DNA of 64,000 nt from an uncultured Poribacteria bacterium (GCA_951813545.1 OX638352.1:1674001-1738000), one strand, 5' to 3'. Positions 18,073 through 27,665 are shown, numbered from the stretch's first letter. Notes: generated by a model from the sequence alone, not told the origin. Made by a program: numbers and translations.

Positions 18073-19551
18073 ATGGACCCTATTAAGGAATATCTGAAAC
18101 TTGAGACGCGCCGCCAATTCTTTGGCAAATGTGCGTCAGGTCTCGGTGGTGCAGCACTCGCTTCGCTGCTACCGAGCGTCGTCGCCAACGCACTCGAAAG
18201 TCAAGCGAAACCGAGATTTGGCGGTCTACCAGAGTTACCGCACTTTGCGCCGAAGGCGAAACGTGCCATCTACCTGTTCATGTCCGGTGCCCCGTCCCAA
18301 CTGGATCTCTACGATTACAAACCGGATATGGGGAAATGGTTCGATACCGACCTCCCAGAATCCGTCCGGATGGGTCAACGGCTCACAACGATGACATCAG
18401 GACAAGATAAGTTCCCAATCGCACCCTCCATATTTGAGTTCAAGAAGTACGACAACGGTGGCGACGGTGTATGGATGAGCGAACTGCTACCGCACACCGG
18501 AGCAATGGCGAAAGACCTTGCGATTATCAAGACGGTACACACCGAGGCGATTAATCACGATCCGGCTATCACCTTCTTCTGTACCGGTGATGAAAGTCCC
18601 GGTAAACCGAGTCTCGGCGCGTGGCTTAGCTATGGACTCGGTAGTGAAAACAGAAACCTACCTGCTTTTATTGTGATGAACGCGACTTGGAGCGGTCCAA
18701 AGGGTGCGCAGGCACTCTATAACCGTCTCTGGGGCTCTGGCTTCCTTCCATCGGAACACCAAGGCGTGCTGTTGCGTAGCCAAGGCGATCCGGTGCTGTT
18801 CCTCTCGAACCCAGAAGGGGTTAACGAAAAAACAAGGAAGCAGATGTTAGACACCCTTGTTGAACTCAACCAGGAACTTTACGAGGAAGTCGGTGATCCA
18901 GAAACGCACGCGCGTATCTCGCAATATGAGATGGCATTCCGCATGCAGACGAGCGTTCCCGAACTTACGGATTTGTCACAGGAACCCGAGCACGTCTTAG
19001 AAATGTATGGACCCGAGGTCAAAACTCCCGGTACATTCGCCAATTGCTGTATCCTCGCACGTCGGATGATGGAGCGTGATGTCCGCCTCGCCCAAATCTT
19101 CCACCGTGGCTGGGATCAGCACGGACAACTACCCACGAATATCCGCAATCAGGCTCGCGACATCGACCAACCCTCGGCTGGACTCGTCCAAGACCTGAAA
19201 CAGCGCGGGATGCTTGACGAAACCTTAGTCGTCTGGGGCGGCGAATTCGGACGAACCGTCTACTGCCAAGGTACGCTTACGCCGGATAACTACGGACGCG
19301 ACCACCATCCGAAATGCTTTACACGCTGGATGGCTGGCGGCGGTATTAAGGGTGGCGTTGTCCACGGCGAAACCGATGACTTTAGCTACAATATCGTCAA
19401 AGACCCTGTTCACGTTCGGGATATCAATGCCACAATTCTCCACCTACTCGGCATTGACCACGAGCGGTTAACCTTTAAATTCCAAGGGCTTGACCACCGA
19501 TTGACAGGCGTTGAGGAAAAAGCGCGTCTTGTCAGTGAGATCTTGGCATAA
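18073..19551 (+). CDS. DUF1501 family protein with Tat signal
   Basis: This encodes 492 residues from the ATG at 18073 ([17 protein letters not shown]), with AAGGAG upstream. A twin-arginine signal, [20 protein letters not shown], directs Tat export of a folded protein. DUF1501 is an alkaline-phosphatase/sulfatase-like fold, and segments such as [29 protein letters not shown] and GRDHHPKCF fit that metal-site layout. The family is encoded next to DUF1549/DUF1553 cytochrome proteins in Planctomycetota, as here. Substrate is unknown. Confidence 0.92.
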   Translation: MDPIKEYLKLETRRQFFGKCASGLGGAALASLLPSVVANALESQAKPRFGGLPELPHFAPKAKRAIYLFMSGAPSQLDLYDYKPDMGKWFDTDLPESVRMGQRLTTMTSGQDKFPIAPSIFEFKKYDNGGDGVWMSELLPHTGAMAKDLAIIKTVHTEAINHDPAITFFCTGDESPGKPSLGAWLSYGLGSENRNLPAFIVMNATWSGPKGAQALYNRLWGSGFLPSEHQGVLLRSQGDPVLFLSNPEGVNEKTRKQMLDTLVELNQELYEEVGDPETHARISQYEMAFRMQTSVPELTDLSQEPEHVLEMYGPEVKTPGTFANCCILARRMMERDVRLAQIFHRGWDQHGQLPTNIRNQARDIDQPSAGLVQDLKQRGMLDETLVVWGGEFGRTVYCQGTLTPDNYGRDHHPKCFTRWMAGGGIKGGVVHGETDDFSYNIVKDPVHVRDINATILHLLGIDHERLTFKFQGLDHRLTGVEEKARLVSEILA

Positions 19552-19567
19552 TCCGAAACAGTATTTT

Positions 19568-19588
19568 GGCGCGCTTAAAAAGCGCGCC
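19568..19588 (+). terminator. GC hairpin after the DUF1501 gene
   Basis: GGCGCGCT/AGCGCGCC arms with a 5-base loop, 16 bp after the stop. The T-run that follows is weak, so it may be an attenuator, an mRNA-stability hairpin or a partial terminator. Confidence 0.5.
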
Positions 19589-19654
19589 TATTTGCTACTC
19601 AAAAAAGGTTGGAGATTTTGCTTCTTAAGCAGTCAATTAAGCGTTAGGGACTGG

Positions 19655-20815
19655 ATGAAAAAATTAAAAGCAGTTGTTGTTGGTGCCGGTTGGTCGGCTG
19701 AAGGACACACAAAAGCGTTCCAACATTACGGTGTTGAAGTTCTCGCAATTTGTGCCCGAAAACCGGATGTCGTGCAAAAAGTCGCCTCTCAATTAGGGGT
19801 CGCTGAGGCTTCAATTGATTGGCGTAAAAGCCTGTTGAAACACAAACCGGATATCGTTGCACTCACAACCCCCGCGATTTTACGGACCGAGGTTATCGAA
19901 CTTGCGATAGAACTCGGATGCCATATCATCAGTGAAAAACCCTTAGCACTCACGGCGGAGGAAGCAGGACACATCTACAACCTCATCAAAGACACAGGAC
20001 TGAAACACGGCTTTGCTGCGACACACCTCTACGATCCAAGTGTCGCTTACGTCCGTCAACTGCTGACGCAGCAAAAAGTCATCGGCGAACTAACAGCAGT
20101 CGATATCGGATATAGTCGTCGGATACCAAGCGATACCTCTTCAAAGACAGTAAAACCGTGGAATTGGATGAACTCCCTTGCACACGGCGGCGGAGTATTA
20201 AACAACGGACTCACACATCGTCTTGGTATGTTGGAACGGATGACAGGCATGAAAGTCGTCTCCACTGTCGGCGAAGCCAAAACTGCTACCAGAAAAGCAC
20301 CGGTCGTGCCGGAGATTCGCGACTTTCGGGTGTGGTCGAGCAGAGAAATTCCGATCGAAGCGGCATCAAAACTCGAATGGCGGGTGTGTGATGCAGAATG
20401 GGATTATTCGGCGTTCTTCAAATTAGGACTTTCAGAAACCTCAGATACTGACAAGGGTATTCTTGCAACCATGCGGACGAATCCAGGGGTACCGACCCAT
20501 TCTCCAACTGGTGGCTGGTACTTCTATGGGACTCGCGGAACGCTCGTTGGAAGAGGCGGGCACATCCTATCCGCTATTACAAAACACGTTGGCGAAACAA
20601 GTGAGGAATTGCCTATTCCGCAAACTTTAACAGATGCTCTACCGCGTATCGGGGACGACATCCAAAATAAATGGGTCGCGCTTGTTCGGGATTTTCTCGC
20701 GGATATTGAGAACCGTCCACACGAACCCTATCTGACTTTTCAAGAGGGCTGGCGTTATCAAATCGCCATTGATGCGATTCGGACAAGCAAAGGATGGACA
20801 CCGATCCCTTGCTAA
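19655..20815 (+). CDS. Gfo/Idh/MocA family oxidoreductase 2
   Basis: This encodes 386 residues from the ATG at 19655, which has AGGGA upstream. A longer frame that overlaps the DUF1501 gene was rejected. The Rossmann start is VVVGAGWSAEGH and the family motif is SEKPLAL. The C-terminal domain carries NGLTHRLGMLERM, with the position usual for a catalytic histidine. It probably acts on a sugar or sugar acid with NAD(P). It follows the DUF1501 gene on the same strand after a hairpin and may be cotranscribed at a reduced level. Confidence 0.88.
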   Translation: MKKLKAVVVGAGWSAEGHTKAFQHYGVEVLAICARKPDVVQKVASQLGVAEASIDWRKSLLKHKPDIVALTTPAILRTEVIELAIELGCHIISEKPLALTAEEAGHIYNLIKDTGLKHGFAATHLYDPSVAYVRQLLTQQKVIGELTAVDIGYSRRIPSDTSSKTVKPWNWMNSLAHGGGVLNNGLTHRLGMLERMTGMKVVSTVGEAKTATRKAPVVPEIRDFRVWSSREIPIEAASKLEWRVCDAEWDYSAFFKLGLSETSDTDKGILATMRTNPGVPTHSPTGGWYFYGTRGTLVGRGGHILSAITKHVGETSEELPIPQTLTDALPRIGDDIQNKWVALVRDFLADIENRPHEPYLTFQEGWRYQIAIDAIRTSKGWTPIPC

Positions 20816-20938
20816 TTCCAAGATTTCCTGTTATTGCGTTTAGAATCCTCACCACCAAAACGATATCCTGATTTATGAGATCTACTATAACCTCAGTCTA
20901 CAAGTGGTATCCTGTACCCTCACCCTCCCGGAGACGCT

Positions 20939-22354
20939 ATGCCTAAACTGGTTGTCAAAAATTTTATGAATATCCGTGAAGCGGAAATCAACATGGATAA
21001 AACCTTAGTGGTTTTCATCGGTGAAACAGCCAGCGGAAAAAGCGCTCTCGCGAAGTTGCTGTACTTTTTTCAAGAGTTGATTCGTGACTTTCGCCAATAC
21101 ATCAGACAAATCAATACACATCCGTCAGAATACCTGAAAATCCCTGAACAAGAATTCTCAAAGGTGTTCCATACACAAATCGCCCGTAAATTTCGAGAAT
21201 TTTTTGGCGACGCTGCGGGGTTTCAAAAATTGATCGCGGAAAAAGAGGGAACTACAAAACCTTTTGAAATTATTTACCACTATACAGCGGAAAGTGCTAT
21301 CAGCCTAACGTTAACCGACGAGAAAACGCTTCACATCGAGTTACCCGATGTTATGGACGAAGTAGAAAGCCTCTGTTACAACTTAACGGAGAAACTTAAA
21401 GGGATTGACATAAAACAACTCGACAGCGTCCCAACAGAAACAGATACAACTTCAGAAGACGACTATAAAACCACTAAAAATACCAACCGATTCTACTATA
21501 TTTTGAACATGGCGATCGGAATGAGTGGCATTACTGAGAAATTAGCCGGTAAATATCGAGAAAGTCTTTTTATCCCGGCAGATAGGAATATCGCTGTCAA
21601 CTATCCAGATGCCCTTAAAAGGATTTTCTACGGCGGTATAAAAAGCGATCTTCACACGCGCGCCGCAACCCGCCCACGCGCGAATCTTCATCTCATCGCA
21701 CGCTTCTTGGAAAAAAACGAGGAATTCCTTGATACCTTTAGCACACAGAATTTTCGGAACCTTTTTGAGGAAAGAAGCGAGGAGGAATCAGATGAAGTCG
21801 ATAAACCTATAATGGAATTCCTACTGAAAAAAATTTCTCACATCTTAAACGGTAAATATGAAACAATCGGTGAGATTTCTCAATCGTGGCTCTTTTCGCA
21901 CCCAACCGGTGAAAACACAACTCTCTTAGAACACGCATCAACAGGGCACCAAAACGTCATCCGAATCCTACAGGATGTGTTCATGAGCATGCTTTACAAT
22001 GAAATGGTTTTTCGCGTGATTGAAGAACCCGAAGCACATCTCCACCCGACAACACAGAAAGATCTCGTGTACATCTTCGCCTTGATGCGGAACCACATTG
22101 ATAGCCAAATCATTATGACAACCCATAGTCCGTATTTTTTGGCGGTCCTTATAAATCTTTTAACCGCAGGACAACTCTCAAAAAAGAATCCAGAGGCTGC
22201 TGAGATAGAAGCGCGTGTCCCAAAGTTATGTTGGCTAACACCGGACGATGTCGAAGTCTATCACCTCAAAGATGGGATAAGTCATCCCATTGTTCGACCT
22301 GAAAAGGAACCAATTCTCGAAAATCCGCTTGCTGACCTTCTTACAGAATTTTAA
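20939..22354 (+). CDS. AAA_15/OLD-like ATPase
   Basis: This encodes 471 residues. Walker A is GETASGKSALAK (residues 28-39). The C-terminal half carries VIEEPEAHLHP, the Walker B segment typical of OLD/RecF-like ATPases, and MTTHSPYFLAVL, the switch histidine. The middle is a long helical insert with many charged residues. No TOPRIM nuclease domain and no adjacent UvrD-like helicase gene are present, so it is not a complete OLD or Gabija pair. Solitary ATPases of this group often belong to abortive-infection systems. Here that is only a possibility. The next gene downstream is the broken channel gene. Confidence 0.85.
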   Translation: MPKLVVKNFMNIREAEINMDKTLVVFIGETASGKSALAKLLYFFQELIRDFRQYIRQINTHPSEYLKIPEQEFSKVFHTQIARKFREFFGDAAGFQKLIAEKEGTTKPFEIIYHYTAESAISLTLTDEKTLHIELPDVMDEVESLCYNLTEKLKGIDIKQLDSVPTETDTTSEDDYKTTKNTNRFYYILNMAIGMSGITEKLAGKYRESLFIPADRNIAVNYPDALKRIFYGGIKSDLHTRAATRPRANLHLIARFLEKNEEFLDTFSTQNFRNLFEERSEEESDEVDKPIMEFLLKKISHILNGKYETIGEISQSWLFSHPTGENTTLLEHASTGHQNVIRILQDVFMSMLYNEMVFRVIEEPEAHLHPTTQKDLVYIFALMRNHIDSQIIMTTHSPYFLAVLINLLTAGQLSKKNPEAAEIEARVPKLCWLTPDDVEVYHLKDGISHPIVRPEKEPILENPLADLLTEF

Positions 22355-22377
22355 CATCATATTTCTATACAGATGTC

Positions 22378-22390
22378 GCCCCGCTGGGGC
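22378..22390. repeat. GC-palindrome repeat family B, copy 1
   Basis: GCCCCGCTGGGGC preceded by TATACAGATGTC. Three relatives (30432, 44486, 44535) share both the upstream bases and a GCCCC-NNN-GGGGC core. Confidence 0.65.
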
Positions 22391-22469
22391 TGCCCTTTGG
22401 CACATCCGAGTTTATTTTTTGTAAGTTGCATGTGTGTCAGGAACTTTCAGAAAAATCAGAGATACTGAT

Positions 22470-22495
22470 GCACAGGCTAACAGCCTATGCTACAA
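22470..22495. repeat. Small hairpin repeat (GCACA-stem-ATGCTACA), copy 2
   Basis: GCACA, then AGGCTAACAGCCT, then ATGCTACA. The copy inside the element at 7056-7080 has ACCTAACAGGT at the stem. The flanks are the same and both arms are changed together, so pairing is kept. Confidence 0.6.
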
Positions 22496-22541
22496 TCGTC
22501 CAAACTTTAGTCCTGTTATAGAATCAAGGTAAAAGAGACAG

Positions 22542-23489
22542 ATGTACGAGAAGCACGGAGAAACAATCGAAGCGCAAACCTTCCTTGACGCGTTACAAAG
22601 CGATGCCGTATCTGTCACCTTCACGAATTGCACGATTGAAGGGGTTGTTGATCTCTTTTTTATAGAATCGGAACGGGACGAAAATGATCGGATTCTTCTC
22701 AATAAGAAACTCTCTTGCATCGGGTGCACATTTAAAAACATCGTCAATTTCCGGACGGTCGTCTTCCAAGAAGCGGTGGATTTTCGACGCACTCTCTTTG
22801 AGGCAGATCTTGATTTCGATGAAGCCATTTTACACGGTCCCTGTGCCTTCCGCGAAGCCATCTTTCAGAAACGTGCTGACTTTCACAGTGCGATCTTTCA
22901 CAAGAGTGCCAGTTTTTGGCGGGCAAGATTTCACAACGTTGCCGATTTCAATAGGGCTCAATTCAGTGAAAACGCTGTCTTCCATGAGGCTAATTTCTTA
23001 ATTGAAGTCAATTTTCGGCGCGCGCTGTTTCAAGGTATACTTGACTGCACAGGAACATGGTTTCCAGAAACAACAGCGTTCAATAACGCCACATTTTTCG
23101 GGACCGCTAACTTTACCGCCGCACAGTTTGTCTCTGTCGCTGTCTTTCGCGATGTTCAGTACGTTCCAGATACACTCTTTCGGGCAGTGAAAGCAAAACT
23201 TAGTAGAAAACAGCACCGTCCCACCGAGTTCTATTTGGATAGCCGACACATAGACGAAGTCGCGAACCCTTTTTTTAAACGGTATGTCGCCGACCAGCAG
23301 TTCATACGTGCGTTCAATCAGGCGAACTCTATATTAGCAAAGTTATGGCGATGGAGCTCCGACTACGGGCGGAGCCTTGCACTCTGGGCATCTTGGTCCC
23401 TCTTCATTGCGTTTCTGTTCGCGCTTGCGTATATGCCACTCCCAGCATGGATGCCGACTTGGATGCAAGACTGGACACCCCATTTTCAT
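22542..23489 (+). pseudogene. Pentapeptide-repeat ion-channel gene, 5' part (split by tnpB element)
   Basis: About 316 host-derived residues begin MYEKHGETIEAQ. Residues 60-220 are degenerate pentapeptide repeats (REAIFQKRADFHSAIF and similar), which form a right-handed quadrilateral beta-helix. A first membrane helix follows (LALWASWSLFIAFLFALAYM). The frame then runs into the insertion at about 23490 and stops at 23573. The missing pore and second helix are found on the far side of the element at 24868. Joining CAT at 23487-23489 to CAA at 24868 restores one frame. A truncated cytosolic/one-helix product could still be made. Confidence 0.85.
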
Positions 23490-23497
23490 CGATCTTC

Positions 23498-23552
23498 GGG
23501 CAGGAGACCCCATCCTAAAGGATGGGGTCTCCTGCCCGTCTCCTTTTTTTTT
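23498..23552 (+). terminator. Left-end palindrome followed by T-run
   Basis: Perfect 18-bp arms GGGCAGGAGACCCCATCC (23498-23515) and their complement (23520-23537) with loop TAAA, followed by a run of T at 23543-23552. This is an excellent intrinsic terminator. It probably also serves as the subterminal hairpin recognised by TnpA (inference). Confidence 0.7.
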
Positions 23553-23579
23553 GACAAAAAATGCCAAAAATGATATACT
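23551..23579 (+). promoter_or_regulatory. tnpB promoter, copy 1
   Basis: TTGACA (23551-23556), 17-bp spacer, TATACT (23574-23579), placed eight bases before the structured leader. The same arrangement is present in copies 2 and 3. Confidence 0.8.
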
Positions 23580-23586
23580 CTTTAGA

Positions 23587-23675
23587 CCAGTTGGCAGACA
23601 TACACAGCGTTGCCGCAAGGTGACGTGTCTGCCTACCCACTGTGTAGGGGTTAAAAACTGGTAGCTGGTAACACC
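23587..23675 (+). promoter_or_regulatory. Three-stem structured leader RNA, tnpB copy 1
   Basis: P1 CCAGTT (23587-23592) pairs with AACTGG (23656-23661). P2 GGCAGACA (23593-23600) pairs with TGTCTGCC (23626-23633). P3 is CCC at 23636-23638 with GGG at about 23647-23650. The P2 loop contains TTGCCGCAAGG. Three other copies in the window keep the architecture with altered P1 or P2 sequences. It lies in the 5' UTR of tnpB. Confidence 0.7.
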
Positions 23676-24797
23676 ATGAGAACCTACAAATATCAGCTAC
23701 GTAATCACCCACAAAACAAACGCTTGAGCAACATGCTTGATGATCTTGCGGATGTGCATAACCACTTTCTCGCCCTGGAAAAACGCTATTACCGCATTTA
23801 TGGTAAATATGCTGGACGCTATCGCCTGCAACCGCATTTGACGAAGTTGCTCCAACGGACCCATAAACATTGGGCGTGGATCCCGCGGGACACACTTGAC
23901 GAAGCAATTATCCGCATTCACATCACGTATGAACGCTTTTTTGAGGGTCTCGGCGGACTGCCAAAGTTCAAACGCAAAGACCGCTATCGCTCTGCGAAGT
24001 TCAAAACAGGCTACAAACTTGACAAAGGACGTGCGAGGCTCTCTTTGAAAGCGTGGAACGCATCCACACAACGATTGACGTTTAATAAACGCTGGTTCTC
24101 TTTCCATCAACACCGCGACTGGAACGGAGAAGTCCGCTATATCCAAATCCTGCGTGATGCGGTCGGCACCTATTGGCTTTACATTGTCACTGACGATGCC
24201 ACGACTGAACCCTATCTTGCTACAGGTGAAAGCGTAGGGATAGACTTCGGTATGGACACCTACTTGACTCTCAACACGGGTGAGAAGATACAACATCCGC
24301 AACCCTTGAAAGCGTCCTTGAAACAACTCCGAATCCTCAATAAAGCCGTCAGCCGAAAGGTCAAAGGCTCTAATAACTACTGGCGGGCTGTCCGTGAACT
24401 CGCACGTCTGTATCGGAAAATCACCAATCAACGCAAGGACTGGCATTGGAAACTTGCGACTGATTTGTGCAGGCGTTTTGACCTTATCGCTACCGAGACG
24501 TTGAACCTTGCGGGTATGAAACGCCTTTGGGGACGCAAGGTCTCTGATCTCGCCTTCTACCAGTTTGTTGAGATATTGAAGTATAAGTGTCAAAAACATA
24601 AGCGTGAGTTGCGTCAGGTCGGACAATGGACGGCGACAACGAAACCTTGTAGCGATTGCGGGTTTCACAACCAAAACCTAACTCTTTCTGATAGGCAGTG
24701 GACATGTCCCGAATGTGGGGCACACCACGATAGAGACATCAACGCTGCTATAAACATCTTGAGGCTTGCTGGGTACGCCTCTGTGGAGACGATATAA
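23676..24797 (+). CDS. tnpB: TnpB RNA-guided endonuclease (IS605 OrfB), intact
   Basis: This encodes 373 residues, a full-length TnpB. The RuvC-like nuclease is complete: Asp190 in GESVGIDFGMDTYL, Glu274 in IATETLNLAGM, and Asp354 in HDRDINAAINI. The zinc ribbon is CSDCG...CPECG (about residues 325-347). The N-terminal HTH-like region begins MRTYKYQLRN. TnpB proteins use an omega RNA from the element's right end to cut DNA beside a target-adjacent motif, which helps the element persist. All catalytic residues are present, so it may be active. No tnpA accompanies it. Confidence 0.95.
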   Translation: MRTYKYQLRNHPQNKRLSNMLDDLADVHNHFLALEKRYYRIYGKYAGRYRLQPHLTKLLQRTHKHWAWIPRDTLDEAIIRIHITYERFFEGLGGLPKFKRKDRYRSAKFKTGYKLDKGRARLSLKAWNASTQRLTFNKRWFSFHQHRDWNGEVRYIQILRDAVGTYWLYIVTDDATTEPYLATGESVGIDFGMDTYLTLNTGEKIQHPQPLKASLKQLRILNKAVSRKVKGSNNYWRAVRELARLYRKITNQRKDWHWKLATDLCRRFDLIATETLNLAGMKRLWGRKVSDLAFYQFVEILKYKCQKHKRELRQVGQWTATTKPCSDCGFHNQNLTLSDRQWTCPECGAHHDRDINAAINILRLAGYASVETI

Positions 24798-24823
24798 GTC
24801 GATTTTTCAAGAATCGCTGTTGT

Positions 24824-24867
24824 CTACGAAGCACAAGCCCCTGCCTTTAGGCAGTGGGTGCCTTGAC
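24824..24867 (+). ncRNA. Right end / omega RNA 3' part, copy 1
   Basis: Begins CTACGAAGCACAAGCCCC and has a hairpin CCCCTGCCT-TTA-GGCAGTGGG, ending TTGAC. The same block ends copies 2 and 4. In known TnpB systems the omega RNA scaffold covers this end and the guide is the flanking DNA, here starting CAAACAACAGG within the split gene. The RNA itself is inferred. Confidence 0.6.
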
Positions 24868-25077
24868 CAAACAACAGGTGCTTACAGTGGTGAACCACTA
24901 ACCTTTTGGAACTGCTTCTACTTTAGCGTTGTCACCTTCACAACGCTCGGTTTCGGTGATGTCGTCGCGGACAACGCCGCTGCGCGCTTCTTCGTTACGT
25001 TGGAAGTCATTTTCGGGTATTTGATGTTAGGGGGGTTAATTAGTATCTTCTCAAACAAACTGGCGAGTCGGAGCTAA
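24868..25077 (+). pseudogene. Pentapeptide-repeat ion-channel gene, 3' part
   Basis: About 69 codons continue the frame broken at 23489: a pore region FWNCFYFSVVTFTTLGFGDV with a K+-channel-like selectivity filter (TLGFGD), then a second membrane helix (VTLEVIFGYLMLGGLISIF) and the stop. It has no start of its own outside the element. The pattern TM-pore-TM is the Ion_trans_2 two-helix channel. Together with the 5' part it would form a pentapeptide-repeat channel of about 385 residues. Confidence 0.85.
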
Positions 25078-25109
25078 TTCATTCACTAAAAATCACAAGG
25101 AATCGGTCT

Positions 25110-27530
25110 ATGCAAATTAGAGCACAACACATCCGTTGGCGCAGCTTGCGAGTCAAAACCTATTTAAAAAATATTTTGGGGGTTATGCTAATCAACTTTG
25201 CCTTTATATTTCTTAATATTGGAAACCTTCAAACTGCGATGGCACAACAATCTCGCCCATCCCCTAATGCGGACTATTTCGACTACATCACACTTTTCTC
25301 TCAGGGAAGAATCACCCGTTTTACAGAGATGCCGATTCGGGTATACATCTCCCCTATCCTAAGAGAAAGCCCGTACTTACCGGAAATCCGATACGCCATG
25401 CAAACATGGCAGACCGCCAGTGACGGCGACATCCAATTTGAAGAAACCGAAACATCTCAGAACGCAGACATCCGCGTCAGTTGGGGATATACCGGTCTCC
25501 TCACCGATTTTCAGGACACCAGACTCGGTAGCGCGGAACTCACACGCCTCAAAGAGACAACACAAACTGTTGTGCAAAATCAGTCTGATTCCGCTTCCTC
25601 ACGCCCTTTCATAGTCGAGGTAATCCTTATGTTAGAAGGCGATGCGACTATCGGTGAACTATCACAGGAAGAGATGCGCACCGTGTGTCTCCATGAGTTT
25701 GGACACGCAATTGGGTTATGGGGGCATAGTCCACACCCAGGAGACATCAGCTATCCGACGGCGATAGCACAACACCCATCGCCACGTGATATAACTACCT
25801 TACGGAAACTTTATAGGACACCTCTTGATACACCACAACACGACATCGCTATAAACATGCTAAAAGCCGAGATCGAACAAAAACCCCACGCGGATATTAA
25901 GAAACATCTCCGTTCACATTACCTCCTTGGAACCGTCTACTTCGACAAGGGTAATACAGCGTCAGCAATCGCAAGCTTCCAGACCTGCAGACATCTCGAT
26001 GCCAAGTTTCAACCCGCAATAGAAAAATTGATTCAAGTCTATCACGAAACAGGAGAAACGCACGAGGCGATCGCCCTCCTTGAGAAACGGGTAGACCAAA
26101 AACCATCTCCAGCGGATTACAACACACTCGGCATCTTTTATTATCACAAGAAAGATGTTGAGGGGGCGATACAAGCGTTTGAAAAAGCACTTCACATCGC
26201 GCCCTATCACAAAGCTGCACGGCGAAATCTACATCAACTCCTCCGAGCAAAGGGATTTAAAGCGTTAGCCTCAAAAGACTTTGAGACCGCCGCCATCACT
26301 TTTGAAAGGGTGTTACAGATGGAGCCTCTTGATGCCCCTACATATCAACTCATGGGCAACGGATATGCCCAAGCCGGGCAATTTGAAAAGGCGATTGGGT
26401 ATTATCAGAAAGCAATTGACCTCAATCCTGTCGATGCACTGACACAGCAAAACCTTGCACAATGCTATAATAACTACGGCGTAGCCCTACGAAACCGTGA
26501 GAAATGGGACGAGGCGATTGACGCTTATCGTAACGCTTTGCGGTTGATGCCCACGTTCCATATCGCCCGAACAAATCTGAGCGATGTATTCACCCGAAAG
26601 GCGAACGCACACAACGAAGCAGACGAACTGGACGAAGCCGTGGAGGCGTATCTCGAACTACAAAAACTTCACCCGGGCGAAATGCACATCCGTAATTTGC
26701 TTGGCGAGTTATATCTCAAAAAAGGAGACTATGCCGACGCACTATCGGTATTTCAGCACGTTTACAACGTCAATCCGAACGCCGAGCACGCACTGCACAA
26801 CCTCATCGCCGCGTATCACCATTATGCGCGAAGTCTCAGCGATACGGAAGATTACACGATTGCAATCCAGCTGCTTGTGGAAGCACTCCGACTCGCGCCG
26901 ACCGATCTGAATCTACGTCTGAGTCTGGCGAATGCCTATCAAGGTGCCGGAGACTACGAACGCGCTGCTGTCGAAGTATCTCGCGTTTTGGCACAAGAAC
27001 CACAAAACCGACAGGCAAAGGAAGAGCAGATTAACTTGCAAATCCGACGCGGGAATGCACTCATGCAGCAACGGCAGTACGCCGCCGCGCTCGCTGAATT
27101 CGAGGCGATTCCTGAATCCAAGCGAGACATTGAAATCTATAACACCATCGGTTATCTCTATCTCGTGGAAGGTAAACACGCGGAAGCGTTTACTGGTTTT
27201 GAAACCGTTTTGCGGAAAGATCCGATTAACATGCCTGCATTCAGGAATCTGTTATCATTAGAATCGCAGTTGATCCGCAGGCGTGGCGATAAAACGAGAG
27301 AGCAGACGCTCGTCAAGGTCCGATGCCTCCTCGCCATCTCTTTGATGCGTCGAAAACAGCCGACTGCCGCGGTCGAAAAGTACCAACTCGCGTTGAAGTC
27401 AAAATCTGAAGAGATGGATGCGCTCCTCATTGAAACCGGCAGACAACTCGCCAACCGGTTTCAGCAACACGGCGACACCGAAAACCGCGAACTGATTCTC
27501 GATTGGGTTGAAGAACGCAGAGGCAACTGA
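25110..27530 (+). CDS. Secreted matrixin-like metalloprotease with TPR tail
   Basis: This encodes 806 residues. An N-terminal signal anchor (VMLINFAFIFLNIG, about 28-41) is followed by a metzincin-type domain. The zinc motif HEFGHAIGLWGHS (His195, Glu196, His199, His205) fits HExxHxxGxxH of peptidase M10. From about residue 250 to the end there are roughly a dozen TPR units, for example YNTLGIFYYHKKDVEGAIQ and YQLMGNGYAQAGQFEKAI. The protease domain probably acts outside the cytoplasmic membrane, with TPRs for partner binding (inference). AAGGAATCG precedes the ATG. It starts 32 bp after the split channel gene. Confidence 0.88.
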   Translation: MQIRAQHIRWRSLRVKTYLKNILGVMLINFAFIFLNIGNLQTAMAQQSRPSPNADYFDYITLFSQGRITRFTEMPIRVYISPILRESPYLPEIRYAMQTWQTASDGDIQFEETETSQNADIRVSWGYTGLLTDFQDTRLGSAELTRLKETTQTVVQNQSDSASSRPFIVEVILMLEGDATIGELSQEEMRTVCLHEFGHAIGLWGHSPHPGDISYPTAIAQHPSPRDITTLRKLYRTPLDTPQHDIAINMLKAEIEQKPHADIKKHLRSHYLLGTVYFDKGNTASAIASFQTCRHLDAKFQPAIEKLIQVYHETGETHEAIALLEKRVDQKPSPADYNTLGIFYYHKKDVEGAIQAFEKALHIAPYHKAARRNLHQLLRAKGFKALASKDFETAAITFERVLQMEPLDAPTYQLMGNGYAQAGQFEKAIGYYQKAIDLNPVDALTQQNLAQCYNNYGVALRNREKWDEAIDAYRNALRLMPTFHIARTNLSDVFTRKANAHNEADELDEAVEAYLELQKLHPGEMHIRNLLGELYLKKGDYADALSVFQHVYNVNPNAEHALHNLIAAYHHYARSLSDTEDYTIAIQLLVEALRLAPTDLNLRLSLANAYQGAGDYERAAVEVSRVLAQEPQNRQAKEEQINLQIRRGNALMQQRQYAAALAEFEAIPESKRDIEIYNTIGYLYLVEGKHAEAFTGFETVLRKDPINMPAFRNLLSLESQLIRRRGDKTREQTLVKVRCLLAISLMRRKQPTAAVEKYQLALKSKSEEMDALLIETGRQLANRFQQHGDTENRELILDWVEERRGN

Positions 27531-27550
27531 TCCTCGTGTCTCAAAATCCG

Positions 27551-27592
27551 CCGTGTCTTAAAAAGAAAAAGGCCGGGCAAACATGCCCGACC
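27551..27592 (-). terminator. Intrinsic terminator of the Spy-like gene
   Basis: Read on the minus strand: GGTCGGGCA, loop TGTT, TGCCCGGCC, then TTTTTCTTTTT. It lies between the convergent ends of the protease gene and the Spy-like gene and serves the latter. Confidence 0.85.
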
Positions 27593-27665
27593 TGGGGTCT
27601 TCATCCCTTACTTGGAAGGGAAAGTGTAATAACGAATGAGACTCGCAGTCTCTTTTGTCTGACGA

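Larger units (their letters stand above)
23490..24867 (+). mobile_element. IS200/IS605-type element with tnpB only (copy 1, intact)
   Basis: About 1.38 kb, defined by the split host gene on both sides and by a right end (GTGGGTGCCTTGAC) shared with two other copies. It holds a long palindrome at the left, a promoter, a structured leader, an intact tnpB and a hairpin at the right end. No tnpA (Y1 transposase) gene is present, so it would need TnpA from elsewhere. The left boundary is inferred from the host frame and could be off by a few bases. Confidence 0.8.

Noticed and set aside
23697..24674. 325-codon minus-strand frame opposite tnpB
   Set aside because: Exact antisense of the intact tnpB, whose motifs and ends are convincing. 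Long antisense frames are common here and this one shows no recognisable family motif.
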